Positions 23,154 to 29,446 of a stretch of DNA of 29,446 bases are shown here, in pieces; position 1 is the first letter of the stretch, and the number at the start of each line of letters is the position of its first letter. The stretch is from CAYMLQ01 sp964390795. GTDB taxonomy: Bacteria; Verrucomicrobiota; Kiritimatiellia; RFP12; UBA1067. Location: the NCBI GenBank assembly GCA_964390795.1, contig CAYMLQ010000034.1:1-29446 (forward strand), in the 5' to 3' direction. Position numbers and translations under genes: made by a program. The notes under the pieces are model-generated. The model searched no databases, had not been told where the DNA came from, and saw only the letters and a program-made list of their open reading frames with translations.

Positions 23154-23958
23154 GGATCGCCCCCAACGTCTGCCAGACCTTTTTCAAATCCTTGAACGCG
23201 ATCGCGTTCGCCTTGTCCGAAAGCGCCTCCGCCGGATTCACGTGCGTCTCCATAAACACGCTGTCCACACCCGTCGCGACCGCCGCGCGCGCCAAGGCCG
23301 GCGCCCAGCGCCCGTCGCCGCCGCTCATCTTGCCCGCTCCGCCCGGCCGCTGCACGCTGTGCGTCGCGTCGAACACCACAGGATACCCGAACTGCCGCAG
23401 GATCAGCAGGCTGCGCATGTCCGCCACCAGATTATGATACCCGAAACTCGCCCCGCGCTCGGTCAAAATAATCTGCGTGTTCCCCGTGCTCGCGATCTTC
23501 CCGATCACGTGCTCCATATCCTCAGGCGCCAGAAACTGCCCCTTCTTCACATTCACGACCTTGCCCGTCTCGGCCGCCGCCACCAAAAGATCGGTCTGCC
23601 GGCACAGGAACGCCGGAATCTGCAGAATGTCGACCACCCCGGCCACGGCGGCAGCCTGCCCCGGCTCGTGAATATCCGTCAGCACCGGCACCTGAAACCG
23701 GTCGCGCACTTCCCGCAAAATCGCCAGCCCTTCGCTCAGACCGGGCCCCCGGTAGGAGTCCACCGAGGTGCGGTTCGCCTTGTCGAACGATGCCTTGAAC
23801 ACCAGCGGCACGTCCAGTTCGGCCGCCAGCCGGACCAGCTTCGCCGCCAGATCCATCGTGCCCGCAACCGACTCGATCACGCAAGGCCCGGCGATAAACA
23901 CCAGTTTCTTGCCGCCGAACGCCACATTCCCCACTTTGACAGGCTTCACTTTGTCCAT
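23137..23958 (-). CDS. kdsA: 3-deoxy-8-phosphooctulonate synthase (Kdo-8-P synthase), metal-dependent class
   Basis: Condenses phosphoenolpyruvate with arabinose 5-phosphate to Kdo 8-phosphate for LPS inner core. The 273-residue TIM barrel shows FIAGPCVIES, KASFDKANRTS, GPGLSEGLAIL, VLTDIHE, and FDATHSVQRPGG. Cys26, His200, Glu237 and Asp248 match the metal ligands Cys11, His185, Glu222 and Asp233 of the Aquifex enzyme at a constant offset of 15, so this is the metal-dependent class rather than the Asn-containing E. coli type. The start overlaps the kdsB stop by 13 nt. It shares an operon with kdsB and the lpt genes. Confidence 0.96.
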   Translation of the reverse strand: MDKVKPVKVGNVAFGGKKLVFIAGPCVIESVAGTMDLAAKLVRLAAELDVPLVFKASFDKANRTSVDSYRGPGLSEGLAILREVRDRFQVPVLTDIHEPGQAAAVAGVVDILQIPAFLCRQTDLLVAAAETGKVVNVKKGQFLAPEDMEHVIGKIASTGNTQIILTERGASFGYHNLVADMRSLLILRQFGYPVVFDATHSVQRPGGAGKMSGGDGRWAPALARAAVATGVDSVFMETHVNPAEALSDKANAIAFKDLKKVWQTLGAIHALVR

Positions 23959-24698
23959 AGGTTGTTTCTCTCCATCAAGATCGCTTCCACCGCCGCCACA
24001 TCGTCCGGCGTATCGACGCCCACGCCCAGTTCCTCGGTCTGGATCACCGCAATCCGGCCGCCCAGATAGAGCGCCCGCAACTGCTCCAAACTCTCCGTCT
24101 TCTCCAGCGCGCAGGGCGGCTCTCCCACCAGCCGCTTCAGGAACGCGCCGCGGTACGCGTAGATGCCCAGATGACGCAGGTACAGGCCCGACTCCAGATC
24201 CGCCTCGCCGTCGCGCCTGCAGGGAATCGGCAGACGCGAGAAATAGAGCGCACCGCCGTCACGCGCCAACACCACCTTCACCACCGTGCGGGCCTCGAGA
24301 TCGCGCCGCGAACGGATCGGACAGGCCGCCGTCGCCATCGCCCACCCCGGATCGGCCTTCATCCGCGCCGCCAGGGCGTCGATCAGCCCCGGATCAATCA
24401 GCGGCTCGTCGCCCTGGATGTTGATCACGATGTCGTCATCCTCCGGCTGCGCCGCCTCCGCCACGCGGTCCGTGCCCGAAGGGTGATCCTCCCGCGTCAT
24501 CGCCACCTTCACAAAGCCGCTCACGGCCTCGGCGATCCGCACATCGTCAGTCGCCACCAGCACCTCGTCCAACGCCCGCGCCCGCTTGACCGCTTCTACC
24601 ACCCACTGCACCAAGGGTTTACCGCAAATCGGGTGCAAGCTCTTGCCGGGAAAACGCGTCGAACCCCAGCGCGACGGGATCACTCCAATCACACGCAT
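23946..24698 (-). CDS. kdsB: 3-deoxy-manno-octulosonate cytidylyltransferase (CMP-Kdo synthetase)
   Basis: Activates Kdo with CTP to CMP-Kdo, the donor for lipid A core assembly. The 250-residue product has IGVIPSRWGSTRFPGKSL at the N-terminus, VATDD, DHPSGTDRVAEAA and the metal-binding NIQGDEPLI motif, followed by RLPIPCRRD and HLGIYAYRGAFL, all typical. The ATG at 24698 is preferred over one at 24731, which would add 11 residues: AAGGAAG lies seven nt upstream and the conserved N-terminus then begins at MRVIG. It is the first gene of the minus-strand operon. Confidence 0.96.
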   Translation of the reverse strand: MRVIGVIPSRWGSTRFPGKSLHPICGKPLVQWVVEAVKRARALDEVLVATDDVRIAEAVSGFVKVAMTREDHPSGTDRVAEAAQPEDDDIVINIQGDEPLIDPGLIDALAARMKADPGWAMATAACPIRSRRDLEARTVVKVVLARDGGALYFSRLPIPCRRDGEADLESGLYLRHLGIYAYRGAFLKRLVGEPPCALEKTESLEQLRALYLGGRIAVIQTEELGVGVDTPDDVAAVEAILMERNNLWTK

Positions 24699-24731
24699 AC
24701 GCAAACTTCCTTTAGGGGTTGAAATGGGCAC

Positions 24732-24760
24732 ATTTTCGTTGTTCTAAGGGGTCGTGTCAA
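24732..24760 (-). promoter_or_regulatory. Predicted promoter of the kdsB-ptsI operon
   Basis: On the minus strand, a consensus TTGACA (24760-24755) is followed after 17 nt by GAAAAT (24737-24732, four of six consensus bases). Initiation near 24725 gives a ~27-nt leader containing AAGGAAG before kdsB. It would drive all nine minus-strand genes. Confidence 0.45.
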
Positions 24761-24901
24761 GGCCATTATCGGCTCTGCGGAATACTCCCCCCCTCAGACG
24801 GGGCAAGAATCGGATGTTCCCAGGCGCCGGACGCGGAGCAGCGCGCCGACTATGCTCCTGACGGAACAGCACCCGGGCCACGTCCTACACTGAATCGCAC
24901 C

Positions 24902-24956
24902 CGCCCGTAAATCGCCCGTAAATCACCCTTGCTTTGCGGGTGTAACCGGTTAAACT
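24902..24956 (+). promoter_or_regulatory. recD2 upstream region: direct repeats, hairpin, palindrome and predicted promoter
   Basis: The 244-nt gap between divergent kdsB and recD2 ends in compact structure. CGCCCGTAAAT is directly repeated (24902-24912, 24913-24923). CACCC/GGGTG (24924-24928, 24938-24942) form an inverted repeat. TAACCGGTTA (24943-24952) is a perfect palindrome. TTGCTT (24929-24934) and TAAACT (24951-24956), 16 nt apart, form a weak promoter whose -10 is overlapped by the palindrome, as an operator would be. Confidence 0.35.
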
Positions 24957-24975
24957 TGATAGCACATTACCAGCC

Positions 24976-27162
24976 ATGCCCGCCACGACCATAACAACGC
25001 CCTCAGCCGAGCCCGCCGACACCGTGACCGGCACGGTCGAGTCGATTGTCTTCCGCAACGACGAGAGCGGCTACACCGTCTGCACGATCAAGACGCAGGA
25101 CGGCATCCGCAAGCGCGAGGAGTTCGTCACCATCGTCGGCTCCTGCGCCGCGATCTGGGAGGGCGAAGAGCTGCACGCCGAAGGCCAGTGGAACCTCCAC
25201 CCCTCGCACGGACGCCAGTTTCAGGCCAAAGCCATCACCTGCATCACCCCCACCTCCGCCGAGGGCCTCCGCCGCTACCTCGCCAGCGGCATGATCAAGG
25301 GTATCGGCCCCACCTTCGCCCAGCGCATCGTCGACACCTTCGGCGAGCGGACGCTCGAGATCATCGACAAGGAATCCGGCCGCCTGCGCGAGGTCGAGGG
25401 CATCGGCGAGGGCCGCCGCAAGCTCATCAAGGAATCCTGGAACGAGCAGCGCGGCGTGCGCGAGATCATGATCTTCCTCCAGTCGCACGGCATCGGCACC
25501 GCCAAGGCCGCCCGCATTTACCGCCAGTACGGCGCCGATGCCATCGCCGTGGTCAAGCGCAACCCCTACCGCCTCTGCGAGGACGTCTGGGGCATCGGCT
25601 TCAAGACCGCCGACGGCATCGCCCTCAGCGTCGGCATCCCGCACGACTCCGAGGTCCGCGCCCGCGCCGGACTCATCTACACGCTCCAGTCCGAGTCCGA
25701 CGAGGAGGGCCACTGCTTCACCGTGGACGCCGACCTGCTGCTGCACGCGCAGGAGCTGCTCGACATCTCCGTCGAGATCCTCGCCGACGCCCTCGCCAAA
25801 GAGTACGAGAAAGGCACCCTCGTCAAAGAGGAGAACCGCATCTACCTGCGCGACCTCTTCCGCGCCGAGACGCGCGCCGCCGAGAAGCTGCGCCACCTGC
25901 TCGACACGCCGCGCACTTTCCCGCCGATCGACGCCGACAAGGCCATCGCCTGGGCCGAGGCAAAGATGGGCCTGCGCCTCGCCCCGCTCCAGCGCGAGGC
26001 GCTCGCCAACGCCATCCGCTCCAAGGTCTCGATCATCACCGGCGGCCCCGGCGTGGGCAAGACCACGATCATCCGCGCCCTCACCGAAATCTTCACCGCC
26101 CGCAAGCTCGACATCCGCCTCGCCGCCCCCACCGGGCGCGCCGCCAAACGCATGTCTGACGCCACCGGCCACGAGGCCCAGACCATCCACCGCCTGCTGA
26201 AGTTCAACCCCAGTTTCGGCGGCTTCGAGTTCAACGCCGAGAACCCCATGGCGGGAGACTGCTTTATCCTCGACGAGACCTCGATGATCGACGTCCGCCT
26301 CATGGATCAGTTTCTGGAGGCTTTGCCCAACAGCGTGACCCTGATCCTCGTGGGCGACACCGACCAGCTCCCCAGCGTCGGCCCCGGCAACGTCTTGCGC
26401 GACCTGATCGGCTCCAACGCCATCCCCTTCTGCCGCCTCGACACCATCTTTCGCCAGGACACCTCCGGACTCATCGTGCGCAACGCCCACCGCGTCAACT
26501 GCGGCGAGCCCTTCGAGACGCGCCCCGGCGAGAGCGACTTCTACTTCGTCGAGACCTCCGAGCCCGAGCGCATCATCGCCCGCACCGTCGAGCTCATGAC
26601 ACAGCGCATCCCGCAGAAATTCAGGATGAACCCGCTGACCGACGTGCAGGTGCTCTCGCCCATGCGCAAAAACCTGCTGGGCACGGAAAACCTCAACGAG
26701 GTGATCCAGGCCGCGCTCAACCCCACCGGCCCCTCGCTGGTGCGCGGCTGCACCCACTTCCGCCGCGGCGACCGAGTGATGCAGATCCGCAACAACTACG
26801 ACAAAGAGGTCTTCAACGGCGACATCGGCTTCATCAAAGAGGTGGACGAGGAGAACCGCGTGCTGGCCGTGCTGTTCGACGGACGCCCCGTGCGCTACGA
26901 GCAGGCCGACCTCGACGAGCTGGTGCTCGCCTACGCCTGCTCGATCCACAAATCACAGGGCAGCGAATATCCCGCCGTGATCGTGCTGATGCACACGCAG
27001 CACTACAAGCTGCTCCAGCGCAACCTGCTCTACACCGCCATCACGCGCGGCAAGCGGCTTGTGCTGGTGGTCGGCTCCTCCCGCGCCGTCAATATCGCCA
27101 TCCGCGCCAACCAAGTCCGCGAGCGCCGCACCACGCTCAAAGACCGCCTGCGCGCATTTTAG
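24976..27162 (+). CDS. recD2: RecD2-type ATP-dependent DNA helicase
   Basis: Superfamily 1B 5'-3' DNA helicase of 728 residues, normal for RecD2, which works without RecBC. Domains in order: N-terminal OB-like domain (TGTVESIVFRNDESGYTVC), helix-hairpin-helix region ~90-220 (GIGPTFAQRIVDTFG, GIGTAKAARIYRQYG), first RecA-like domain with Walker A GGPGVGKT at 356-363, Walker B FILDETSMIDVRLM, LVGDTDQLPSVGPGNVL, second domain, and C-terminal UvrD-like motif (AYACSIHKSQGSEYPAVIV, LLYTAITRGKRLVLVVG). No Shine-Dalgarno precedes ATG 24976, and the predicted leader is only ~13 nt. The antisense strand has a long open frame caused by G+C-rich codon use. Confidence 0.96.
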   Translation: MPATTITTPSAEPADTVTGTVESIVFRNDESGYTVCTIKTQDGIRKREEFVTIVGSCAAIWEGEELHAEGQWNLHPSHGRQFQAKAITCITPTSAEGLRRYLASGMIKGIGPTFAQRIVDTFGERTLEIIDKESGRLREVEGIGEGRRKLIKESWNEQRGVREIMIFLQSHGIGTAKAARIYRQYGADAIAVVKRNPYRLCEDVWGIGFKTADGIALSVGIPHDSEVRARAGLIYTLQSESDEEGHCFTVDADLLLHAQELLDISVEILADALAKEYEKGTLVKEENRIYLRDLFRAETRAAEKLRHLLDTPRTFPPIDADKAIAWAEAKMGLRLAPLQREALANAIRSKVSIITGGPGVGKTTIIRALTEIFTARKLDIRLAAPTGRAAKRMSDATGHEAQTIHRLLKFNPSFGGFEFNAENPMAGDCFILDETSMIDVRLMDQFLEALPNSVTLILVGDTDQLPSVGPGNVLRDLIGSNAIPFCRLDTIFRQDTSGLIVRNAHRVNCGEPFETRPGESDFYFVETSEPERIIARTVELMTQRIPQKFRMNPLTDVQVLSPMRKNLLGTENLNEVIQAALNPTGPSLVRGCTHFRRGDRVMQIRNNYDKEVFNGDIGFIKEVDEENRVLAVLFDGRPVRYEQADLDELVLAYACSIHKSQGSEYPAVIVLMHTQHYKLLQRNLLYTAITRGKRLVLVVGSSRAVNIAIRANQVRERRTTLKDRLRAF

Positions 27163-27236
27163 CGTTGCCGCAGAGGAGAGGCGTGTTGCTTGCATACGGC
27201 TTCCCCTTTATTTTGCACCGCAGCGCTTCGCTATCT

Positions 27237-27260
27237 ATGGCACGAACATGCCATTTTGTT
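27237..27260 (+). terminator. Candidate terminator of recD2
   Basis: ATGGCA (27237-27242), 6-nt loop, TGCCAT (27249-27254), then TTTGTT. The stem is short and only half G+C, so efficiency is uncertain, but it lies 75 nt after the recD2 stop in an otherwise gene-free stretch (27163-27335). Confidence 0.4.
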
Positions 27261-27335
27261 GGAGGATCAAACCTCTTTCTCCTCTGAAACTACAGGATAA
27301 TTTAGGGGTAAATCTATAAAAAACCTGTAAAATCG

Positions 27336-27365
27336 TTGACGTCGTGTGATGAATTACAGTATATT
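27336..27365 (+). promoter_or_regulatory. Predicted promoter of the DUF4143 ATPase gene
   Basis: TTGACG (27336-27341), 18-nt spacer, TATATT (27360-27365). Initiation at about 27372-27373 would coincide with ATG 27373, implying a leaderless or near-leaderless mRNA. The upstream 100 nt are unusually A+T-rich for this window. Confidence 0.45.
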
Positions 27366-27372
27366 CACTCAC

Positions 27373-28635
27373 ATGAAAACAACGGATCGGATTGACCGTG
27401 TGCTTCGCAACCGCCTGTCTTCTCCTGACAAGCGGCGCATCGTCATTGTGACGGGCGCCCGTCAGACAGGGAAAACGACGTTGCTGAAACTGGCTTACCC
27501 CGCTCTGCGGTATGTGAACCTCGATGCCAGCGAAAATAGGGAATGGTTGCGCAACGTCTCCTCGTTCGACTGGGCCAAGACCGTGGGAAGCGCCGTCATT
27601 GACGAAGCGCAAAAAGAGCCGTCCGTCTTCGAAAAGGTGAAATACGCGTTCGATGCCGAAGTGCTTCCGTTTTCGGCGCTGTCGGGTTCGGCTCAGCTTC
27701 TGCTGTTGGGCCGCGTGCGCGAAACATTGGCGGGAAGAGCTTTTGCCTATGAGCTTTGGCCGCTGATGTTCTGCGAACTGGCCGCCTCCGCCCTGGGCCA
27801 TCCGCTTGCCCCGCCGGTCTGCGCAGGCCTGGGTTCCTGTACGAGTCTGAAGGAGGTTCTATCGCCATTACCCGCCACGTTGCCGGCTGAACAGAGTCAT
27901 GTCTTGGCTTCGGTTCAGGAGCACCTGCTGACCTGGGGAGGCATGCCGGAACTGTTGCGCCTCGATGACGGAGACCGCATGGATTGGCTCCGCTCCTACG
28001 AAATCACTTATCTTGAACGTGACCTGGGCGATCTCGCCCGTCTTTCTGATCTTGCTCCTTTTCGGAAGTTTCAGAAGATTACGGCGTTGCGCTCTGGAAA
28101 ACTGCTGTCCTACTCCGAGTTGGCGAAGGACGCCGGAGTCAGCACAGAGACAGCCCGGCGGTATCTGGAATACCTCCGCCTGTCGTACCAGGCGTTCAGT
28201 TTGCCACCGTACTATGCCAACCTCACCAGCCAAGTCGTTAAGACACCTAAATATTACTGGGGCGACATCGGCTTGCTGCGCCATTTGAGCGGACAGTTTT
28301 CCGTCACCACCGGTGAACTGTTCGAAACGTATGTTGTCGGAGAGCTGAATAAATGGGTTCAGACCAGCGGATCGGACATGCGGCTGTTTTACTATCGGAC
28401 GCGCTCCGGGCTGGAGTGCGACCTGCTGATTGAAACGGAGCGGGGCCTGATCGGAGTGGAGATCAAAGCCCGCCAACGCGCGGACGCTTCTGACGCGGGC
28501 AGTCTGCGCCGCATTGCGGCGGCAACGGGAGACAAGTGGCTGGGGGGCATGGTCATCTACTCGGGCACGCAGATACAGCCGTTATGTGACCCCGGCATCT
28601 GGGCCGTTCCCGCCTGCCGTCTGCTCGGCGCCTGA
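27373..28635 (+). CDS. AAA ATPase with C-terminal DUF4143 domain
   Basis: A 420-residue STAND/MNS-like ATPase of the common AAA_14-DUF4143 family. Walker A TGARQTGKTT at 27-36, Walker B VIDEAQKEP, a long sensor region (LLLLGRVRETLAGRAFAYEL), GGMPELLRL, a winged-helix segment (YSELAKDAGVSTETARRYLEYL), and the C-terminal DUF4143 domain with a PD-(D/E)XK-like pattern (GLECDLLIE...GVEIKA). These genes are frequent, patchily distributed accessory genes of unknown function. ATG 27373 is chosen because the possible GTG at 27346 lies inside the predicted promoter and adds non-family residues. It stands alone, downstream of recD2. Confidence 0.9.
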   Translation: MKTTDRIDRVLRNRLSSPDKRRIVIVTGARQTGKTTLLKLAYPALRYVNLDASENREWLRNVSSFDWAKTVGSAVIDEAQKEPSVFEKVKYAFDAEVLPFSALSGSAQLLLLGRVRETLAGRAFAYELWPLMFCELAASALGHPLAPPVCAGLGSCTSLKEVLSPLPATLPAEQSHVLASVQEHLLTWGGMPELLRLDDGDRMDWLRSYEITYLERDLGDLARLSDLAPFRKFQKITALRSGKLLSYSELAKDAGVSTETARRYLEYLRLSYQAFSLPPYYANLTSQVVKTPKYYWGDIGLLRHLSGQFSVTTGELFETYVVGELNKWVQTSGSDMRLFYYRTRSGLECDLLIETERGLIGVEIKARQRADASDAGSLRRIAAATGDKWLGGMVIYSGTQIQPLCDPGIWAVPACRLLGA

Positions 28636-28641
28636 CGAGGG

Positions 28642-28923
28642 TCAGCCGACTAGGTGCTGGCGGATCGCCTTGGCCACTGATATGGCTGATGGCCGTGATG
28701 CCGTCCATGCCTGGAAGGTCGACATCCAACAGGAGCACCTCTGGGCACGTCTCGGCCTTGAACGCGTCGAGTGCCTCCTCCACGCAGTCGAATTGGAGCG
28801 GGCAGGCAAGGTCGCCGGTTTTAAGGATGTTTCACCTGCTTTCGCCAAGCCAGGCAAGCCGGCAACCGCGGCAGCGGCCAACCCCGCTTTCACAAACGTT
28901 CTCCTCGTTACTGGGCTCTTCAT
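28642..28923 (-). pseudogene. Chimeric remnant: Tat signal peptide joined out of frame to a response-regulator receiver fragment
   Basis: Read on the minus strand, ATG 28923 opens MKSPVTRRTFVKAGLAAAAV, a twin-arginine signal with an LPGLAKAG cleavage region. After ~30 residues the frame stops resembling any protein I know. In the +1 frame from ~28830 to ~28670 there is instead a receiver-domain piece: CPLQFDCVEEALDAFKAE then EVLLLDVDLPGMDGITAI, with the phosphoacceptor Asp. It lacks the acidic pair, the C-terminal Lys and an output domain, and its own frame is closed upstream by TGA. Two truncated genes seem to have been joined by deletion. The 386 nt between DUF4143 and the NagB-like gene hold nothing else recognisable. 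Confidence 0.6.
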
Positions 28924-29021
28924 ACGAAAAATCCTCCCTGCCGTAGCTGGCTCCAGCAACCAGAGAACGTATGACAGATCCGTCCCCCGCATCAGCCTTG
29001 AGAAGTCGATCGCCCGCCTTC

Positions 29022-29446
29022 CTAGTGCATCTCGACCGCCACCTCGCCGATGCCCTTGCGCAGGTAGTTGAAGCGCACGTCCGGATGATCCGCCAGAAGC
29101 GACATCGGCACGCTGCTATCCGGGATAAGCTTCGAGATCATCAGCGCCGATAGGCGGATTCCGAACGGGTTGTCGTGATGGCCCGGATGCCAGATCGATA
29201 CCGTCTCGGCCTTCCACGTCTCTAAGGGTCCGACCGTCGCGGCGCGCACCGGCACCATTGCCACGTTGCCTCCGCCCGAGGTGCGCGCATTCTGGATGAT
29301 CGTCACCGGGTGCAGATCGACCATGCGCGCGGACTGCTTGCGGTACTCCTCCGGAGACGGCGGCGCGTCCTTGTACGCGCCCTCGCGCTTGGGCGGATCG
29401 TTGAACGCCCAGTGCTTGATCTCGCCCTGCCCGCCCTGCATCAGCA
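29022..29446 (-). CDS. NagB-like (glucosamine-6-phosphate deaminase/isomerase-like) protein, 3' part only
   Basis: The last ~140 codons of a gene whose 5' end lies beyond the window. The reading frame (QGGQGEIKHWAFNDPPKREG, then MVDLHPVTIIQNARTSGGGN, VSIWHPGHHDNPFGIRLS, and the end GIGEVAVEMH) resembles, from memory, proteins in PVC bacteria annotated as glucosamine-6-phosphate deaminase-like. The C-terminal half shown does not contain the classical NagB catalytic motifs, so function cannot be judged. A Met near 29441 is internal, not a start. Identification is moderate to low. Confidence 0.45.
   Translation of the reverse strand, partial: LMQGGQGEIKHWAFNDPPKREGAYKDAPPSPEEYRKQSARMVDLHPVTIIQNARTSGGGNVAMVPVRAATVGPLETWKAETVSIWHPGHHDNPFGIRLSALMISKLIPDSSVPMSLLADHPDVRFNYLRKGIGEVAVEMH

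Noticed and set aside
25003..26949. 648-codon open frame antisense to recD2
   Set aside because: It mirrors the third-position G/C bias of recD2, has a low-complexity Asp/Glu/Gly/Val-rich translation, and recD2 has all helicase motifs.
28670..28830. Receiver-domain piece as a functional response regulator
   Set aside because: It lacks the N-terminal acidic pocket, the conserved Lys and any output domain, and its frame is closed upstream.

Overview
The window (29,446 nt, G+C-rich) most likely comes from a Gram-negative bacterium of the PVC group, probably Kiritimatiellota or a relative. Three things point there: a V-type ATPase operon in the chlamydial order E - DUF2764 - A - B - D - I - K; a cluster joining Kdo/LPS-transport genes to HPF, HprK and HPr/Enzyme I; and a very long secreted protein with autotransporter-type beta-strand repeats. 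The phylum is inferred from gene content and order only. I found no rRNA, tRNA or CRISPR array.

Layout. 1-8945 (+): V-ATPase operon. It is interrupted between atpA and atpB by a two-gene cassette (SMC/OLD-like ATPase plus DUF3226 TOPRIM-like protein) of lower G+C, spliced in at overlapping start/stop codons. atpB also contains a 10-N assembly gap. 8990-9569 (+): VapB/VapC toxin-antitoxin pair. 9579-10475 (+): HAD hydrolase. 10606-17769 (+): 2387-residue secreted protein with a C25 (gingipain)-like domain that seems to have lost its catalytic residues, four FN3 domains, Calx-beta, a laminin-G/jelly-roll-like region, a DNRLRE/CBM96-like domain and two tandem ~485-residue passenger units. 24698-17779 (-): a nine-gene run kdsB-kdsA-lptC-lptA-lptB-hpf-hprK-ptsH-ptsI. 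24976-27162 (+): RecD2 helicase. 27373-28635 (+): DUF4143 AAA ATPase. 28642-29446 (-): a chimeric remnant (Tat signal plus a piece of response-regulator receiver domain) and the 3' end of a NagB-like gene leaving the window.

Functional themes. The V-ATPase carries a Na+-type ion-binding signature in subunit K and lacks recognisable C, F and H subunit genes. The minus-strand operon couples Kdo synthesis and LPS export to ribosome hibernation and to a PTS phosphorelay whose HPr can be phosphorylated by HprK. No sugar-specific EII is nearby, so a regulatory role is likely. The best candidate for a little-described system is the ATPase/TOPRIM pair inside the V-ATPase operon: it resembles two-gene ATPase + TOPRIM defence modules and has apparently taken over a housekeeping operon's transcription and translational coupling. 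Several upstream regions share a TTGAC-type -35 box and ~18-nt spacer, and two accessory genes appear to start at or next to the predicted transcription start.
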